Below, piece after piece: positions 14,014-22,468 of a stretch of 40,531 nt of DNA. Numbering within the stretch: the stretch's first letter is position 1; each line of letters starts with the position of its first letter. The stretch comes from Olsenella sp. SW781 (GTDB lineage Bacteria; Actinomycetota; Coriobacteriia; Coriobacteriales; Atopobiaceae). Where the stretch lies: contig NZ_SJOU01000020.1 of assembly GCF_012027725.1 (NCBI RefSeq), positions 1 to 40,531 on the forward strand, given 5' to 3'. The notes under the pieces were generated by a model. It made no database searches, had not been told where the DNA came from, and was given only the letters and a program-made list of their open reading frames with translations. The position numbers and the translations under genes are program-made.

Positions 14014-14328
14014 CTAGGCGTCGTAGGGGCTCTCGAGGGTCACGCCGTAGTCCTCCTCGGCCCAGGGCCACTCGGTCCCGTAGCCCTCGTCCCAGGCGTC
14101 GCCGTACCCCTCGTCCTCCCACAGGTACGAGCTGCCCGCGATGGAGCCCAGGGCCGCGGTGCAGCTCGAGACGCTCATGGCGAGAAGGACGAGCAGGCCG
14201 ACGACCACGCCGAACACGACGTAGGCGGTTGGGCCGGACTCGGAGTTGCGGGGGTCCGTGGTCCCGCTCGCGCTCTCGATGACGGGCGTCTCGGGCACGA
14301 GCCCCGTCTCGTCGGTGTGTTCGTTCAC
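14014..14328 (-). CDS. Small single-span membrane protein with an acidic aromatic tail
   Basis: A 104-aa protein starting at GTG 14328 behind GAGAGGAGCACC. The first 40 residues are polar and probably cytoplasmic or disordered, followed by one hydrophobic span (about residues 41-65, YVVFGVVVGLLVLLAMSVSS). The C-terminal 35 residues are remarkably rich in Glu, Asp, Tyr and Trp (WEDEGYGDAWDEGYGTEWPW). I recognise no family. It is encoded between a Nudix hydrolase and thyA on the same strand with 50-60 bp gaps, so it is probably cotranscribed without an evident functional link. Confidence 0.65.
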   Translation of the reverse strand: MNEHTDETGLVPETPVIESASGTTDPRNSESGPTAYVVFGVVVGLLVLLAMSVSSCTAALGSIAGSSYLWEDEGYGDAWDEGYGTEWPWAEEDYGVTLESPYDA

Positions 14329-14389
14329 GGTGCTCCTCTCGTCGTATCGCCCCATCATAGCAGCCCTTGCGGGCAGCCTCGACCTGGCG

Positions 14390-14821
14390 TCAGAGCATCT
14401 GGTCAGAGAGGGCCTCGTCCCAGTAGTACGTAAGCGAGCCCGCGAGCGCCACGTCGGCGGGGAGCCACTCGACGTCGAGCAGCTCGCCGCGCGCGAGCCA
14501 GCGCAGCTCGTCGTGGGACGCGTCGGCAACGACCGGCTCCGAGCCCTCCTCGAGCGTGCAGACGAGGCAGTCCATCGAGAGGTGGAAGTCCGGGTAGTCG
14601 TACTCCACGGTGTCGTAGGGCCACGCCGCGCGCACCGGGCAGCCGAGCTCCTCCTCGACCTCGCGCTTGAGCGCCTCGACCGCGCTCTCGCCCGGCTCGA
14701 TCTTGCCGCCGGGGAGCTCCCAGCCCCCGGGCAGCGCCCCGTCCGAGCGGTGCGCGGCGAGGATTCGGCCGTCGCGGTGGATGATGCCCGCCGCGACGCG
14801 CACAACGTTCTTGTCGTCCAT
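14390..14821 (-). CDS. Nudix hydrolase, MutT-like
   Basis: A 143-aa (deoxy)nucleoside triphosphate pyrophosphohydrolase. The Nudix box spans residues 38-60: GGKIEPGES, then REVEEELG with R53, E54, E56 and E57 for metal binding. The LPGG(W)ELPGGK context and the start VVRVAAGIIHRDGRILAAHR are typical of the MutT / CTP-pyrophosphohydrolase group, which cleans 8-oxo-dGTP or related nucleotides. A location near thyA and folA fits nucleotide-pool maintenance, though the substrate is not determinable. It starts 8 bp after the thioesterase stop codon, indicating an operon. Confidence 0.88.
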   Translation of the reverse strand: MDDKNVVRVAAGIIHRDGRILAAHRSDGALPGGWELPGGKIEPGESAVEALKREVEEELGCPVRAAWPYDTVEYDYPDFHLSMDCLVCTLEEGSEPVVADASHDELRWLARGELLDVEWLPADVALAGSLTYYWDEALSDQML

Positions 14822-14829
14822 CGGTCCTC

Positions 14830-15546
14830 CTAGCGTTCCTGGAACCTGACGAGCGCGTAGCTCGCGCCCGCCTCGTCGGTGAGGTCAACGTCCCAGCCGT
14901 CGGCGCGCTCGTGGGCAACGGGCGTGACGACGTCCCCGAGGTGCGCCTGCGCGCGGTAGAGCACCGAGAGCGCCCTCGGGCGGACGCGCCTGCCGAGCCC
15001 GACGAGGGCGTCCTCGGCAAAGAGCACGTACTGGGCGTTGTTGACGTGATGGTTGGTGTCGATGCTGCGCGCGCCCACGACGATCGGCGCGCAGGGCGTG
15101 CCCTCGCCCTCGACGCGGAGACGCCGGTCGAGCGGCCCCATCTCGAGCGGGCGCTCGGGCGAGGCGTAGACGAGCTGGTCGGCGGGGACGCGCGTCGCGC
15201 GCCCGCGATCGACGTCGAACACGAGCCACTGCGAGTCGGCCCGCGCGAGCGAGCGGCCGTCCGCGGAGCGCAGCTCGAAGTTCCTCCTGGCGTGGGCGCG
15301 CGTCATCTCGTAGCACCATGTGGAGACCTCGACCGGGGCTCCGAAGGGCGGGAGCTCGTCGATCTCGATCCTCCAGAGGGCGAGCACCCACGCGAGGCGC
15401 TCCTCGGCGAGGCGCGTGATCCCGAGCCCCAGGCTCTCGGACTGGAAGGTCGAGCAGTCCTGGAAGTAGTTCATGAGCGAGACGAGCGAGAGGCGCCCCG
15501 TGTCGTCGCACTCGCTGTAGCGGACGCGACCCTCGAACGAGTACAT
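14830..15546 (-). CDS. Acyl-ACP thioesterase (FatA/FatB-like double hotdog)
   Basis: A 238-aa protein that hydrolyses acyl-ACP to release free fatty acids. Two hotdog domains are visible: the N-terminal one begins MYSFEGRVRYSECDDTG and includes NYFQDCSTFQSESLG with the helix that covers the substrate; the C-terminal one carries the catalytic motif SIDTNHHVNNAQY with D163, N165 and H167, as in plant FatB. The start at ATG 15546 follows AAGGAGGGCACAG; a 59-residue upstream extension is rejected. It heads the minus-strand run toward Nudix, membrane protein, thyA and folA, and is divergent from the oxidoreductase at 15683. Confidence 0.88.
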   Translation of the reverse strand: MYSFEGRVRYSECDDTGRLSLVSLMNYFQDCSTFQSESLGLGITRLAEERLAWVLALWRIEIDELPPFGAPVEVSTWCYEMTRAHARRNFELRSADGRSLARADSQWLVFDVDRGRATRVPADQLVYASPERPLEMGPLDRRLRVEGEGTPCAPIVVGARSIDTNHHVNNAQYVLFAEDALVGLGRRVRPRALSVLYRAQAHLGDVVTPVAHERADGWDVDLTDEAGASYALVRFQER

Positions 15547-15636
15547 CTGTGCCCTCCTTGTCCTGTGTCCGAGACAAGACCTTAGCAGTCCTCGGGCGGC
15601 ACGGGGCGCGAGAAACCCGGGCGCGCGGCCGGAGTG

Positions 15637-15642
15637 TACAAT
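15637..15642 (+). promoter_or_regulatory. -10-like hexamer upstream of the Gfo/Idh/MocA gene
   Basis: TACAAT at 15637-15642, 41 bp before GTG 15683. No good -35 is seen in the GC-rich sequence upstream, so this is a weak call. The divergent thioesterase gene starts at 15546, so the 136-bp gap must hold promoters for both directions. Confidence 0.35.
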
Positions 15643-15682
15643 CGTCTGCGTACCGCGGGACGCGCGACGGAAGGGGAGCGAC

Positions 15683-16744
15683 GTGGGCGACCTCCGCATT
15701 GCAACGATAGGGACGAGCGGCATCTGCGCGCGCTTCTGCGACGCGCTCGCCGCGTACGACGGCGCCGCGCTCGTCGGCTCGTACTCGCGCGACCTCGACC
15801 GTGCCCGCTCCTTCGGCGGGCCGCGCGGCGCGCGCCTCTTCTTCGACGACCTTGACGCGCTCGCCGAAAGCGCCGAGGTCGACGCCGTCTATGTCGCGAG
15901 CCCCAACGCGCTGCACGCGGGACAGGCGCTCAGGCTCATCGCCGGGGGCAAGCACGTGCTCGTCGAGAAGTCGCTCGCGTCGAACGAGCGCGAGGCCCGC
16001 GAGGTCTTCGACGCCGCCCGCTCCGCCGGCGTGGTGGCGCTCGAGGCGACGCGCAACCTCCACACCCCCAGCTTCGGCGTCATAGAGCGCATCGTCTCCG
16101 AGGGGCTCGGCCCCGTGCGGCTCGCGTCCCTGCGCTTCTCGAAGGTCTCATCGCGCATGCCGCGCCTGCTCGCCGGCGAGCGCGTCAACATCTTCGACCC
16201 CGCGCTCTCGGCGGGCGCCCTCATGGACATCGGCGTCTACTGCGTCGAGCCCGCGATCGCGCTCTTCGGGCGGCCCGACGAGGTGCGCGCGCTCTCCGTC
16301 ACGGCCCCGGCCCCAGGCCGCCCCGAGGGGGACCCCTGCTCGACGATCGACCTCGCGGGGGAGGTCATCCTCGGGTACGCGGACAAGGTCGTGAGTCTCT
16401 CGTACGGGAAGGCGAGCGACGGCATGCTGCCCTCCCAGGTCGAGGGCGAGCGCGGCACGCTCGTCTGGGAGCCCACCTCCGGGCCCGAGCGCCTGTGGCT
16501 CCACGAGTGCGCCGCCTCGGGCCAGGTCTTCCGCGTCGAGCAGGCCGAGATGGCACCCGTCGAGGTCGAGGTGCCCGAGAACGACATGGTCTGCGAGCTC
16601 GCCGACTTCGTGGCCGCGGCTCGCGGCGACGCGGCGGCGCTCGCGGCGCGGGAGCGCTTCGAGCGCGTGACGCTCGAGTCGCTCGCCGTGATGGACGAGG
16701 TCCGCCGCCAGGCCGGCGTGCGCTTCCCCGCGGACCTCCGCTGA
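15683..16744 (+). CDS. Gfo/Idh/MocA-family NAD(P)-dependent oxidoreductase
   Basis: A 353-aa protein with an N-terminal Rossmann domain (RIATIGTSGICARF, residues 5-18), the VASPNALHA segment, and the catalytic-lysine motif EKSLASN near residue 95, where most members have EKP. The C-terminal alpha/beta domain (from about residue 130) contains the GALMDIGVYCVEPAIALFG stretch typical of the family. It probably oxidises or reduces a sugar, inositol or related polyol, but the substrate is unknown. The GTG start follows GGAAGGGGAGC. An AzlC gene starts 11 bp downstream, so cotranscription is likely although a functional link is not evident. Confidence 0.85.
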   Translation: MGDLRIATIGTSGICARFCDALAAYDGAALVGSYSRDLDRARSFGGPRGARLFFDDLDALAESAEVDAVYVASPNALHAGQALRLIAGGKHVLVEKSLASNEREAREVFDAARSAGVVALEATRNLHTPSFGVIERIVSEGLGPVRLASLRFSKVSSRMPRLLAGERVNIFDPALSAGALMDIGVYCVEPAIALFGRPDEVRALSVTAPAPGRPEGDPCSTIDLAGEVILGYADKVVSLSYGKASDGMLPSQVEGERGTLVWEPTSGPERLWLHECAASGQVFRVEQAEMAPVEVEVPENDMVCELADFVAAARGDAAALAARERFERVTLESLAVMDEVRRQAGVRFPADLR

Positions 16745-16755
16745 GGCCCTCCCGG

Positions 16756-17451
16756 ATGGGCCGCTCCGACCTGCGCGCCGCCGCGAGCGCGGCGCTCCCC
16801 GTCATGCTGGGCTACCTCACCATCGGCATCCCCTGCGGCGTCATGGAGGCGGAGGTCGGCGTCTCGCCCCTCTGGGCATTCGCGGTCTCGGCGACCTTCT
16901 ACTCGGGAGCGGGGCAGTTCATGATGTCGTCGCTCGCGCTGGCGGGGACCCCCGTCGCCGCGATGGTGGCGAGCGTCTCGCTTCTGAGCGCCCGGCAGAC
17001 CCTCTACGCCGCCGCGCTCGCCCCGCACGTCTCGTCCGCCCCGCGGCCCCTCGCCGCGCTCTTCGCCGCCACCGTGACCGACGAGAGCTTCGGCGTCAAC
17101 CTCGAGCGCTTCGTCTCCGACGACGCGTGGACGCCTGCGCGGGCGACGCTCGTCAACCTGATGAGCATGCTGTCCTGGGCCGCCGCGAACGCGCTCGGCG
17201 CCGCCGTGGGGCCGGCGCTCGCCATCCCCGTCGCCGTCATGTCGTTCGCCATGACGTCCATCTTCGTCTGCCTGCTCGTGGGGCAGCGATGGGCCCCGCG
17301 CACGGCTGCCGCGGCCCTCGTCGCGGCGGCGGCCGTCGTGGCGCTCAAGCTTCTCGGGGCGGGGTCGCTCTCCGTCTTCTTCGGGGCGATCGCGGGCGTC
17401 GCTGCCGGGCTCGCCGCCGACGCCTGCGCGCGGGGGAGGGGCGTGCGGTGA
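16756..17451 (+). CDS. azlC: AzlC-family branched-chain amino acid exporter, large subunit
   Basis: A 231-aa integral membrane protein. It opens with the AzlC pattern (AALPVMLGYLTIGIPCGVME) and contains SATFYSGAGQFMM, LSARQTLYAAAL and TDESFGVN, which are family hallmarks. About six or seven hydrophobic spans are visible. With AzlD it forms a two-component efflux system for branched-chain amino acids (BrnFE in Corynebacterium). I chose ATG 16756; there is no strong Shine-Dalgarno site, so translation may depend on coupling to the preceding gene. It overlaps azlD by 4 bp. Confidence 0.88.
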   Translation: MGRSDLRAAASAALPVMLGYLTIGIPCGVMEAEVGVSPLWAFAVSATFYSGAGQFMMSSLALAGTPVAAMVASVSLLSARQTLYAAALAPHVSSAPRPLAALFAATVTDESFGVNLERFVSDDAWTPARATLVNLMSMLSWAAANALGAAVGPALAIPVAVMSFAMTSIFVCLLVGQRWAPRTAAAALVAAAAVVALKLLGAGSLSVFFGAIAGVAAGLAADACARGRGVR

Positions 17452-17765
17452 GCGGCTCGGACTTCCTCGTCTTCTACGGGTGCGTGCTCGTCGTGATGCT
17501 CGCCTGCCGCTGCCTCCCGCTCCTCGCGCTGAAGGGGCGGCCGCTCTCGCCGCGCGCCGCGGAGGCGCTCGCGCTCATCCCGCCCGCCGCGTTCGCGGCG
17601 CTCGTGGCAAACGACCTCTTCGACCCGACCGCCCCGCTCCGGGCGGCGCCGCTGCTCGCGGCGGCCGTCGTCGCGCTCGTGGCGAGAAGGACGGGCTCGC
17701 TCATCTGGTGTGCGGTCACCGGCATGGTCGCCTACGCGGCGCTCGCCGCCCTCGGCCTGGGCTAG
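17448..17765 (+). CDS. azlD: AzlD-family exporter, small subunit
   Basis: A 105-aa membrane protein with four hydrophobic segments, the AzlD/BrnE partner of the preceding AzlC. LACRCLPLLALKGRPLSPRA and LALIPPAAFAALVANDLF follow the family pattern. It starts with GTG 17448 inside the azlC stop region (GTGA overlap), typical translational coupling. Residues VARRTGS use AGA-AGG, very rare Arg codons in this DNA; they form part of the over-represented 10-mer at 17683-17692. A diacylglycerol-kinase-like gene converges 18 bp downstream. Confidence 0.85.
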   Translation: MSGSDFLVFYGCVLVVMLACRCLPLLALKGRPLSPRAAEALALIPPAAFAALVANDLFDPTAPLRAAPLLAAAVVALVARRTGSLIWCAVTGMVAYAALAALGLG

Positions 17766-17783
17766 GGCCGCCCTTCGACGGCG

Positions 17784-18758
17784 CTACGCGTCGGGGTAGG
17801 CGATGACGTCGGAGCCGCCGAAGCGGCTCGGGCCGTCGTCCCCGCTCGCGTAGGGCCCCATCGCGTCGACGACGATGCGCGCCGCGCCGGGGAGCACGCG
17901 CGCGTCGTAGGAGGTCACGAGGCCCGGAATCACGTCGCCGTCGACCTCGAGCGCGACGGGACGGTCGACCTCGACGCGAATCTCCCTCCCGCGGAAGCTC
18001 TCGAGGTGCGGGCGGCCCATCACCTTCCCGGTGCGGTCCATGAGCCCGAAGGCGAGGGGCTTCAGGAGCTGGGCGGCGTCGGAGGTCTCCGCCACGATCA
18101 CGTCGAGCAGGCCGTCGTCCATCCGGCAGTCGGGGATGAGCTCGATGTCCCCCTGGATCATGGCGTTGTTGGCGACGAGGCAGGTGATCCCCTCGCGCTC
18201 GCGCACTTCGCCGTCCACGGTGATGCGGAAGCGCTCGACCGTCGGGCGGGGGTTGGAGAGCGCGGCCGCGAAGTAGGCCGCCTGGCCCATGATCGCCTTG
18301 TTGGGGAGGGCGGCCTGCATGAGCTGCGCGTCGAAGCCCGTCCCCGACATGAGGGCGAAGCCGCGCGTTCCGCGCGCGCCGCGCTCGTCCTCCCAGGAGA
18401 TCTCCCCGAGGTCGACGGTGGCCGTCTTCCCCTTGCGGCAGGCCCGGGCGAGCGCCGAGGGCTCGGGGGCGTTGCCGATGTTGGCGGCGAGCAGGTTGGC
18501 GGTCCCGGAGGGGAAGACGCAGACCGGGACGTCCGTCCCGGCGAGGGCGTGGAGGAGGGCCGCGACGGTGCCGTCGCCGCCCGACGCCACGACCACGTCG
18601 AAGCGCTCGGCGTCGCGGCAGGTCTCGCTCGCCTCGAAGTCCTCCTCGAGGACCCTGAGGACGCATTCGTCGCCCGCCCGCACGAGCGCGCGCTCGAACT
18701 GGAAGACGGCGTCCGACCCGAAGCCGGACTTCGGGTTGTGGATGATGAGGGTGCGCAT
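17784..18758 (-). CDS. Diacylglycerol/sphingosine-kinase-like lipid kinase (YegS/DgkB type)
   Basis: A 324-aa protein with the DAGK catalytic domain at the N-terminus: IIHNPKSGFG (residues 4-13), the GGDGT ATP-binding motif (60-64) and SGTANLLA (84-91). The C-terminal beta-sandwich domain has the EVDGD motif typical of soluble bacterial members. It probably phosphorylates diacylglycerol, or a related lipid, at the inner face of the membrane to feed phosphatidic acid back into phospholipid synthesis. The start at ATG 18758 follows GGGGAGGAG; a 33-residue extension is rejected. It is divergent from rnd, with a 117-bp gap. Confidence 0.87.
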   Translation of the reverse strand: MRTLIIHNPKSGFGSDAVFQFERALVRAGDECVLRVLEEDFEASETCRDAERFDVVVASGGDGTVAALLHALAGTDVPVCVFPSGTANLLAANIGNAPEPSALARACRKGKTATVDLGEISWEDERGARGTRGFALMSGTGFDAQLMQAALPNKAIMGQAAYFAAALSNPRPTVERFRITVDGEVREREGITCLVANNAMIQGDIELIPDCRMDDGLLDVIVAETSDAAQLLKPLAFGLMDRTGKVMGRPHLESFRGREIRVEVDRPVALEVDGDVIPGLVTSYDARVLPGAARIVVDAMGPYASGDDGPSRFGGSDVIAYPDA

Positions 18759-18791
18759 CGGTCTCCTCCCCGGGACGCGGGGGCTATTGGG

Positions 18792-18797
18792 TATCAT
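18792..18797 (+). promoter_or_regulatory. -10-like TATCAT upstream of rnd
   Basis: GGGTATCATGG resembles the TATCATGG context upstream of ackA (22854-22859). No convincing -35 is visible at the right spacing. It would leave a leader of about 70 nt before GTG 18876. Confidence 0.3.
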
Positions 18798-18875
18798 GGA
18801 ACGCGCCGCCGCCCGCGGGGGGCGCACGGCACTTCCTATGGTACCCAAACCTCGCATGACACAGAATCGAGCGCC

Positions 18876-20006
18876 GTGTACGTATCGACCCCTTCCGAGC
18901 TTGCCGACTTCTGCGAGCGCGCCTCATCATCCAGGGTCCTCGCCGTTGACACCGAGTTCCTGCGCGAGAAGACCTACTACCCCAGGCTCTGCCTCGTCCA
19001 GGTCGCCGCTGGCGACGAGATAGCCGCCGTCGACCCCATCCTCATAGACGACCTCGCCCCGCTGAGGGCGCTCCTGGAGGACCCGTCGGTCACCAAGGTC
19101 TTCCACGCCTGCAGCCAGGACATCGAGGTCCTTCTCGACGGCCTCGGCTGCACGTGCGCCCCGGTCTTCGACACGCAGGTCGCCGCCGCGTTCCTCGGCA
19201 TGCGGCAGCAGGTGAGCTACGGCTCGCTCGTGGACGCCTACTGCGGCGTCCACCTTCCCAAGGCCGAGTCGCTCACCGACTGGTCGCGCCGCCCGCTCGA
19301 CCCCGAGCAGCTCGCGTACGCCGAGGACGACGTGCGCTACCTCCCGGGGATCTACGAGACGATGATGTCGCGCCTCATCGAGCTCGACCGCCTCTCGTGG
19401 GTCGAGCCGGAGATGGCCGAGCTCGCGGACCCGGCCCGCGTCCGGCGGGACCCGCGCGAGGCCTTCCTGCGCCTTCGTCGCTCGGGCTCGCTGACGCGCC
19501 GGCAGCTTGCCGTCGCCCGCGAGGTGTGCGCGTGGCGCGAGGAGGTGGCCGCGCGGCGGGACGTCCCCCGCAAGTGGGTCATCTCCGACGAGGTTGCCGT
19601 CGAGGTCTGCAAGCGCACGCCGACCTCGCTCGAGCGCCTGAGGCGCATCCGGGGGACCGACCAGCTCGGCGAGCGCGAGGGGGCGAGGCTCGTCGCGGCC
19701 GTCGGGAGGGGGCTCGCGTGCCCGGCGGACGAGTGCCCCAAGGTCACGCGCCACGCCCGCCCGTCCGCCGAGACGGAGAGCGTCATCGACCTCATGTACG
19801 CCGTCCTGCGGCTCGTCTCCGAGCGCAGCGGCGTCGCCACGCAGCTCATCGCCACCCGTGACGACCTGCTCGACTTCGTCTCGGACCGCGAGCGCTCGCG
19901 CCTCTCGCGCTCCTGGCGCTGGGAGCTCGCGGGGCGCACGCTCGACCGCCTGCTCGCGGGGGAGGTCGGCCTCACCGTCAAGGAGGGGCGCATCGAGCTG
20001 CTCTAG
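18876..20006 (+). CDS. rnd: Ribonuclease D
   Basis: A 376-aa 3'-5' exoribonuclease that trims tRNA 3' ends and other stable RNA precursors. DEDDy residues are visible: D25 and E27 (AVDTEFLRE), D82 (ACSQDIEVLL), and the YxxxD pair Y148/D152 (AYAEDDVRYLP). HRDC-type helical regions follow (from about residue 205, REVCAWREEVAARRDVPRKW). The start is GTG 18876; the open frame extends far upstream but only as antisense of the lipid kinase gene, and no ATG gives a better N-terminus. The ribosome-binding site is weak. It stands alone, followed 86 bp later by the YugP-type protease gene. Confidence 0.92.
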   Translation: MYVSTPSELADFCERASSSRVLAVDTEFLREKTYYPRLCLVQVAAGDEIAAVDPILIDDLAPLRALLEDPSVTKVFHACSQDIEVLLDGLGCTCAPVFDTQVAAAFLGMRQQVSYGSLVDAYCGVHLPKAESLTDWSRRPLDPEQLAYAEDDVRYLPGIYETMMSRLIELDRLSWVEPEMAELADPARVRRDPREAFLRLRRSGSLTRRQLAVAREVCAWREEVAARRDVPRKWVISDEVAVEVCKRTPTSLERLRRIRGTDQLGEREGARLVAAVGRGLACPADECPKVTRHARPSAETESVIDLMYAVLRLVSERSGVATQLIATRDDLLDFVSDRERSRLSRSWRWELAGRTLDRLLAGEVGLTVKEGRIELL

Positions 20007-20056
20007 CACCGGCGAGAAGGGCGCCCCCGCGAGGCATTAATGTCCGCCCGGCCGGG

Positions 20057-20062
20057 TAGAAT
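20057..20062 (+). promoter_or_regulatory. -10-like TAGAAT upstream of the YugP-type gene
   Basis: TAGAAT at 20057-20062 lies 30 bp before ATG 20093. No clear -35 was found. A promoter here would drive the metalloprotease, xseA and xseB as one unit. Confidence 0.35.
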
Positions 20063-20092
20063 GGTCCTCAGTCAAGCGATTGGAGACCGCAC

Positions 20093-20794
20093 ATGCCCCT
20101 CTACTATGGCTTCTACGGCATCGATTTGGGCTACTACCTCATCGCGCTCGTCGCGCTCGTCATCGGCGGCATCGCGCAGGCCTACATCAGGAGCACCTAT
20201 AGCAAGTGGTCGAAGGTGCCCGCCAACGTCGGCGGGACGGGGGCGAACGTCGCGCGGCGCATGCTCGCCGACGGCGGCGCCGGCGAGGTGGGGATCACGC
20301 GCGTCGCGGGCTCGCTGACCGACCACTACGACCCGCGTGACAACCGGCTGCACCTCTCCGACGACAACTACCGCGGCGCCTCGGTGGCCTCGGTCGCCGT
20401 GGCGTGCCACGAGGCGGGCCACGCCATCCAGGCCGCCCAGGGCTTCGGGCTCTATCGCCTGCGCTCCGCCCTCGTCCCGGCGGTCAACATCGCCCAGCAG
20501 GGATGGGTCCTCGTCCTCGTGCTCGGCGTGATGCTCAACGCCCTCAACCTCGTCCAGCTCGCCATCCTGCTCTTCGCCGTCTCCGTCGTGTTCCAGCTCG
20601 TCACGCTTCCCGTGGAGATCGACGCCTCGCGCCGCGCGGTCGCCTATCTCTCGCTCAACGGCGCCGGGCTCGACGAGGAGGGCGCGCGCAAGGTCCTCAC
20701 GGCCGCCGCGCTCACGTACGTGGCCGCGGCGCTCACCTCCATCATGCAGCTGCTCTACCTTCTCGGCCGCTACGGCGGAAGGGGGGAGGAGTGA
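20093..20794 (+). CDS. YugP-family membrane zinc metallopeptidase
   Basis: A 233-aa membrane protein. An N-terminal hydrophobic span (residues 12-30) precedes a soluble part with the zinc-protease motif HEAGH (H106, E107, H110) in ACHEAGHAIQAAQG. Two more hydrophobic stretches (about 125-165) and one near the C-terminus follow. The family is known as YugP or zinc-dependent metalloprotease DUF; its cellular substrates are not established. The stop codon overlaps the xseA start by one base, so translation is probably coupled. A GGAG site precedes the start. Confidence 0.85.
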   Translation: MPLYYGFYGIDLGYYLIALVALVIGGIAQAYIRSTYSKWSKVPANVGGTGANVARRMLADGGAGEVGITRVAGSLTDHYDPRDNRLHLSDDNYRGASVASVAVACHEAGHAIQAAQGFGLYRLRSALVPAVNIAQQGWVLVLVLGVMLNALNLVQLAILLFAVSVVFQLVTLPVEIDASRRAVAYLSLNGAGLDEEGARKVLTAAALTYVAAALTSIMQLLYLLGRYGGRGEE

Positions 20795-22140
20795 TGTCGG
20801 ACGAGGCGCGCGCCTCCTCGGCGCCCATCTCGGTGTCCGACGCCGTCGCCCTGGCCAAGGGCGCCGTCTCCGCCTGGCCGACCCTCGTCGTCTCGGGAGA
20901 GGTCTCGGGCTTCCGGGGCCCCAACGCCCGCTCGGGGCACTGCTACTTCGAGGTGAAGGACGAGGGCGCCGCCATGAGCGTCATCGTGTGGCGCGGCACC
21001 GCGGCGAAGATGGGCTTCCAGCTGCGCGACGGGCTCACCGTGCAGCTCACGGGCAAGTTCGACGTCTACAAGGCCTCCGGCAAGCTCTCCTTCGTCGCGA
21101 GCAGGGTCGAGGCGGCGGGCGAGGGGCTGCTCCGCCAGCAGGTGGCCGAGCTCGCGCGGCGCCTCGAGCGCGAGGGGCTCATGGCCCAGGAGCGCAAGCG
21201 CCGCGTCCCGGTGTTCTGCTCGCGCGTCTGCGTGGTCACGTCCCTCTCCGGAAGCGTCATCGAGGACGTCAAGCGCACGCTCGCGCGGCGCAACCCCCTC
21301 GTGGAGATCGACGTCGTGGGGTGCTCGGTCCAGGGCTCCGAGGCGCCGGCGACCATCGTCCGCGCGCTCGCCACGGCCGCCTCCGCCCGCCCCGACGCCA
21401 TCCTGCTCGTGCGCGGGGGCGGCTCGTTCGAGGACCTCATGTGCTTCAACGACGAGACGGTCGCGCGCGCCGTCGCGGCGTGCCCGGTCCCCGTGGTGAC
21501 GGGCATCGGGCACGAGCCGGACACCACGATCGCCGACATGGTGGCCGACCGGCGCGCCTCGACGCCGACGGCCGCCGCCGAGTCCGTCGCCCCGGCCATC
21601 GACGAGGTGGAGCGCCAGATGCTCCAGCGCCAGGTGCGCCTCGGCCGGGCGATGTCGGCCGCGCTCGATTTCCGCGCGCAGCGCGTGGACGCGCTCGCGC
21701 GCCTCATGTCGGGCGCGATGGACGCCGGGCTCTCCCGCCGGCGCATGTCGGTGGAGGCTCTGGGCGCCCGGCGCTGCCTCACCGACCCGCTCTCCCCGGT
21801 CCGCGACCGGGAGGCGGACCTCATGCAGACCGAGCAGCGGCTCCACGATGCCATCCCGCGCGCCCTCGCGCGCGATCGCGAGACGACCGAGCGCGCCGCG
21901 GCGCGGCTCCTCGAGCTCGCCCCGCGCCTGCTCCGCCCCGCGGAGTCGACGCTCGCGCGGCTCGCCGCCTCGCTCGACGCGCTCTCGCCGCTCTCCGTCC
22001 TCGCCCGCGGCTACGCCATCGCGCGCGACGGCGCGGGGCACGTGGTGAAGGACGCCTCCTCGCTCTCGCGCGGCGACGACGTGCGCGTCCTTCTCGGCAC
22101 GGGTTCCTTCGACGCGACGGTCACCGCCGTCAACGACTAG
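20794..22140 (+). CDS. xseA: Exodeoxyribonuclease VII large subunit
   Basis: A 448-aa protein. The N-terminal OB fold (ISVSDAVALAKGAVS, then GEVSGFRGPNARSGHCYFEV) binds single-stranded DNA. The catalytic core contains PVFCSRVCVVTSLSGSVIEDV, LVRGGGSFEDLMCFNDE and GIGHEPDTTIADMVADRRAS. A long helical region carries the small-subunit binding sites, and the C-terminus (LARGYAIARDGAGHVVKDAS) closes the fold. With XseB it degrades single-stranded DNA into short oligonucleotides during repair. It starts at ATG 20794 behind GGGGGGAGGAG, overlapping the previous stop codon; xseB follows after 30 bp. Confidence 0.96.
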   Translation: MSDEARASSAPISVSDAVALAKGAVSAWPTLVVSGEVSGFRGPNARSGHCYFEVKDEGAAMSVIVWRGTAAKMGFQLRDGLTVQLTGKFDVYKASGKLSFVASRVEAAGEGLLRQQVAELARRLEREGLMAQERKRRVPVFCSRVCVVTSLSGSVIEDVKRTLARRNPLVEIDVVGCSVQGSEAPATIVRALATAASARPDAILLVRGGGSFEDLMCFNDETVARAVAACPVPVVTGIGHEPDTTIADMVADRRASTPTAAAESVAPAIDEVERQMLQRQVRLGRAMSAALDFRAQRVDALARLMSGAMDAGLSRRRMSVEALGARRCLTDPLSPVRDREADLMQTEQRLHDAIPRALARDRETTERAAARLLELAPRLLRPAESTLARLAASLDALSPLSVLARGYAIARDGAGHVVKDASSLSRGDDVRVLLGTGSFDATVTAVND

Positions 22141-22170
22141 CTGGGCGTGTGCCCGGAAAGGTGTGAGACC

Positions 22171-22443
22171 ATGGCTGATGCAACCTATCGCCCCATCGAC
22201 GAGATGACGTTCAAGGAGGCCTCCGTCGAGCTCGAGCAGATCGTGCGCGCGCTCGAGTCCGGTGACCTCGAGCTCGAGGAGTCGCTCGAGCGCTACGGCC
22301 GCGGCGTGGAGCTCCTGAGGAGCCTGCGCGAGCGGCTCTCCGGCGCGGAGCAGAAGGTACGCGTCCTTCTCGACGCCACCGACGAGAACGCCCCGGTGAC
22401 CGACACCTCTTCGGCCCCGAGCACGGCGTATATTAACGAGTAG
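22171..22443 (+). CDS. xseB: Exodeoxyribonuclease VII small subunit
   Basis: A 90-aa helical protein that binds along the XseA coiled-coil region; several copies per large subunit are known for the family. The family pattern TFKEASVELEQIVRALESGD, then LELEESLERYGRGVELL is clear. The C-terminal tail (after residue 70) is acidic and variable. ATG 22171 with a GGAAAGGTG site is chosen over an ATG 24 bp upstream. A HIT-family gene starts 25 bp later. Confidence 0.95.
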   Translation: MADATYRPIDEMTFKEASVELEQIVRALESGDLELEESLERYGRGVELLRSLRERLSGAEQKVRVLLDATDENAPVTDTSSAPSTAYINE

Positions 22444-22468
22444 CTCACGCGAACCGATGGGAGGCACC

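Noticed and set aside
18006-18875. Long upstream extension of the RNase D frame
   Set aside because: It runs antisense through the lipid kinase gene and has no RNase similarity; the family N-terminus begins at about 18876.
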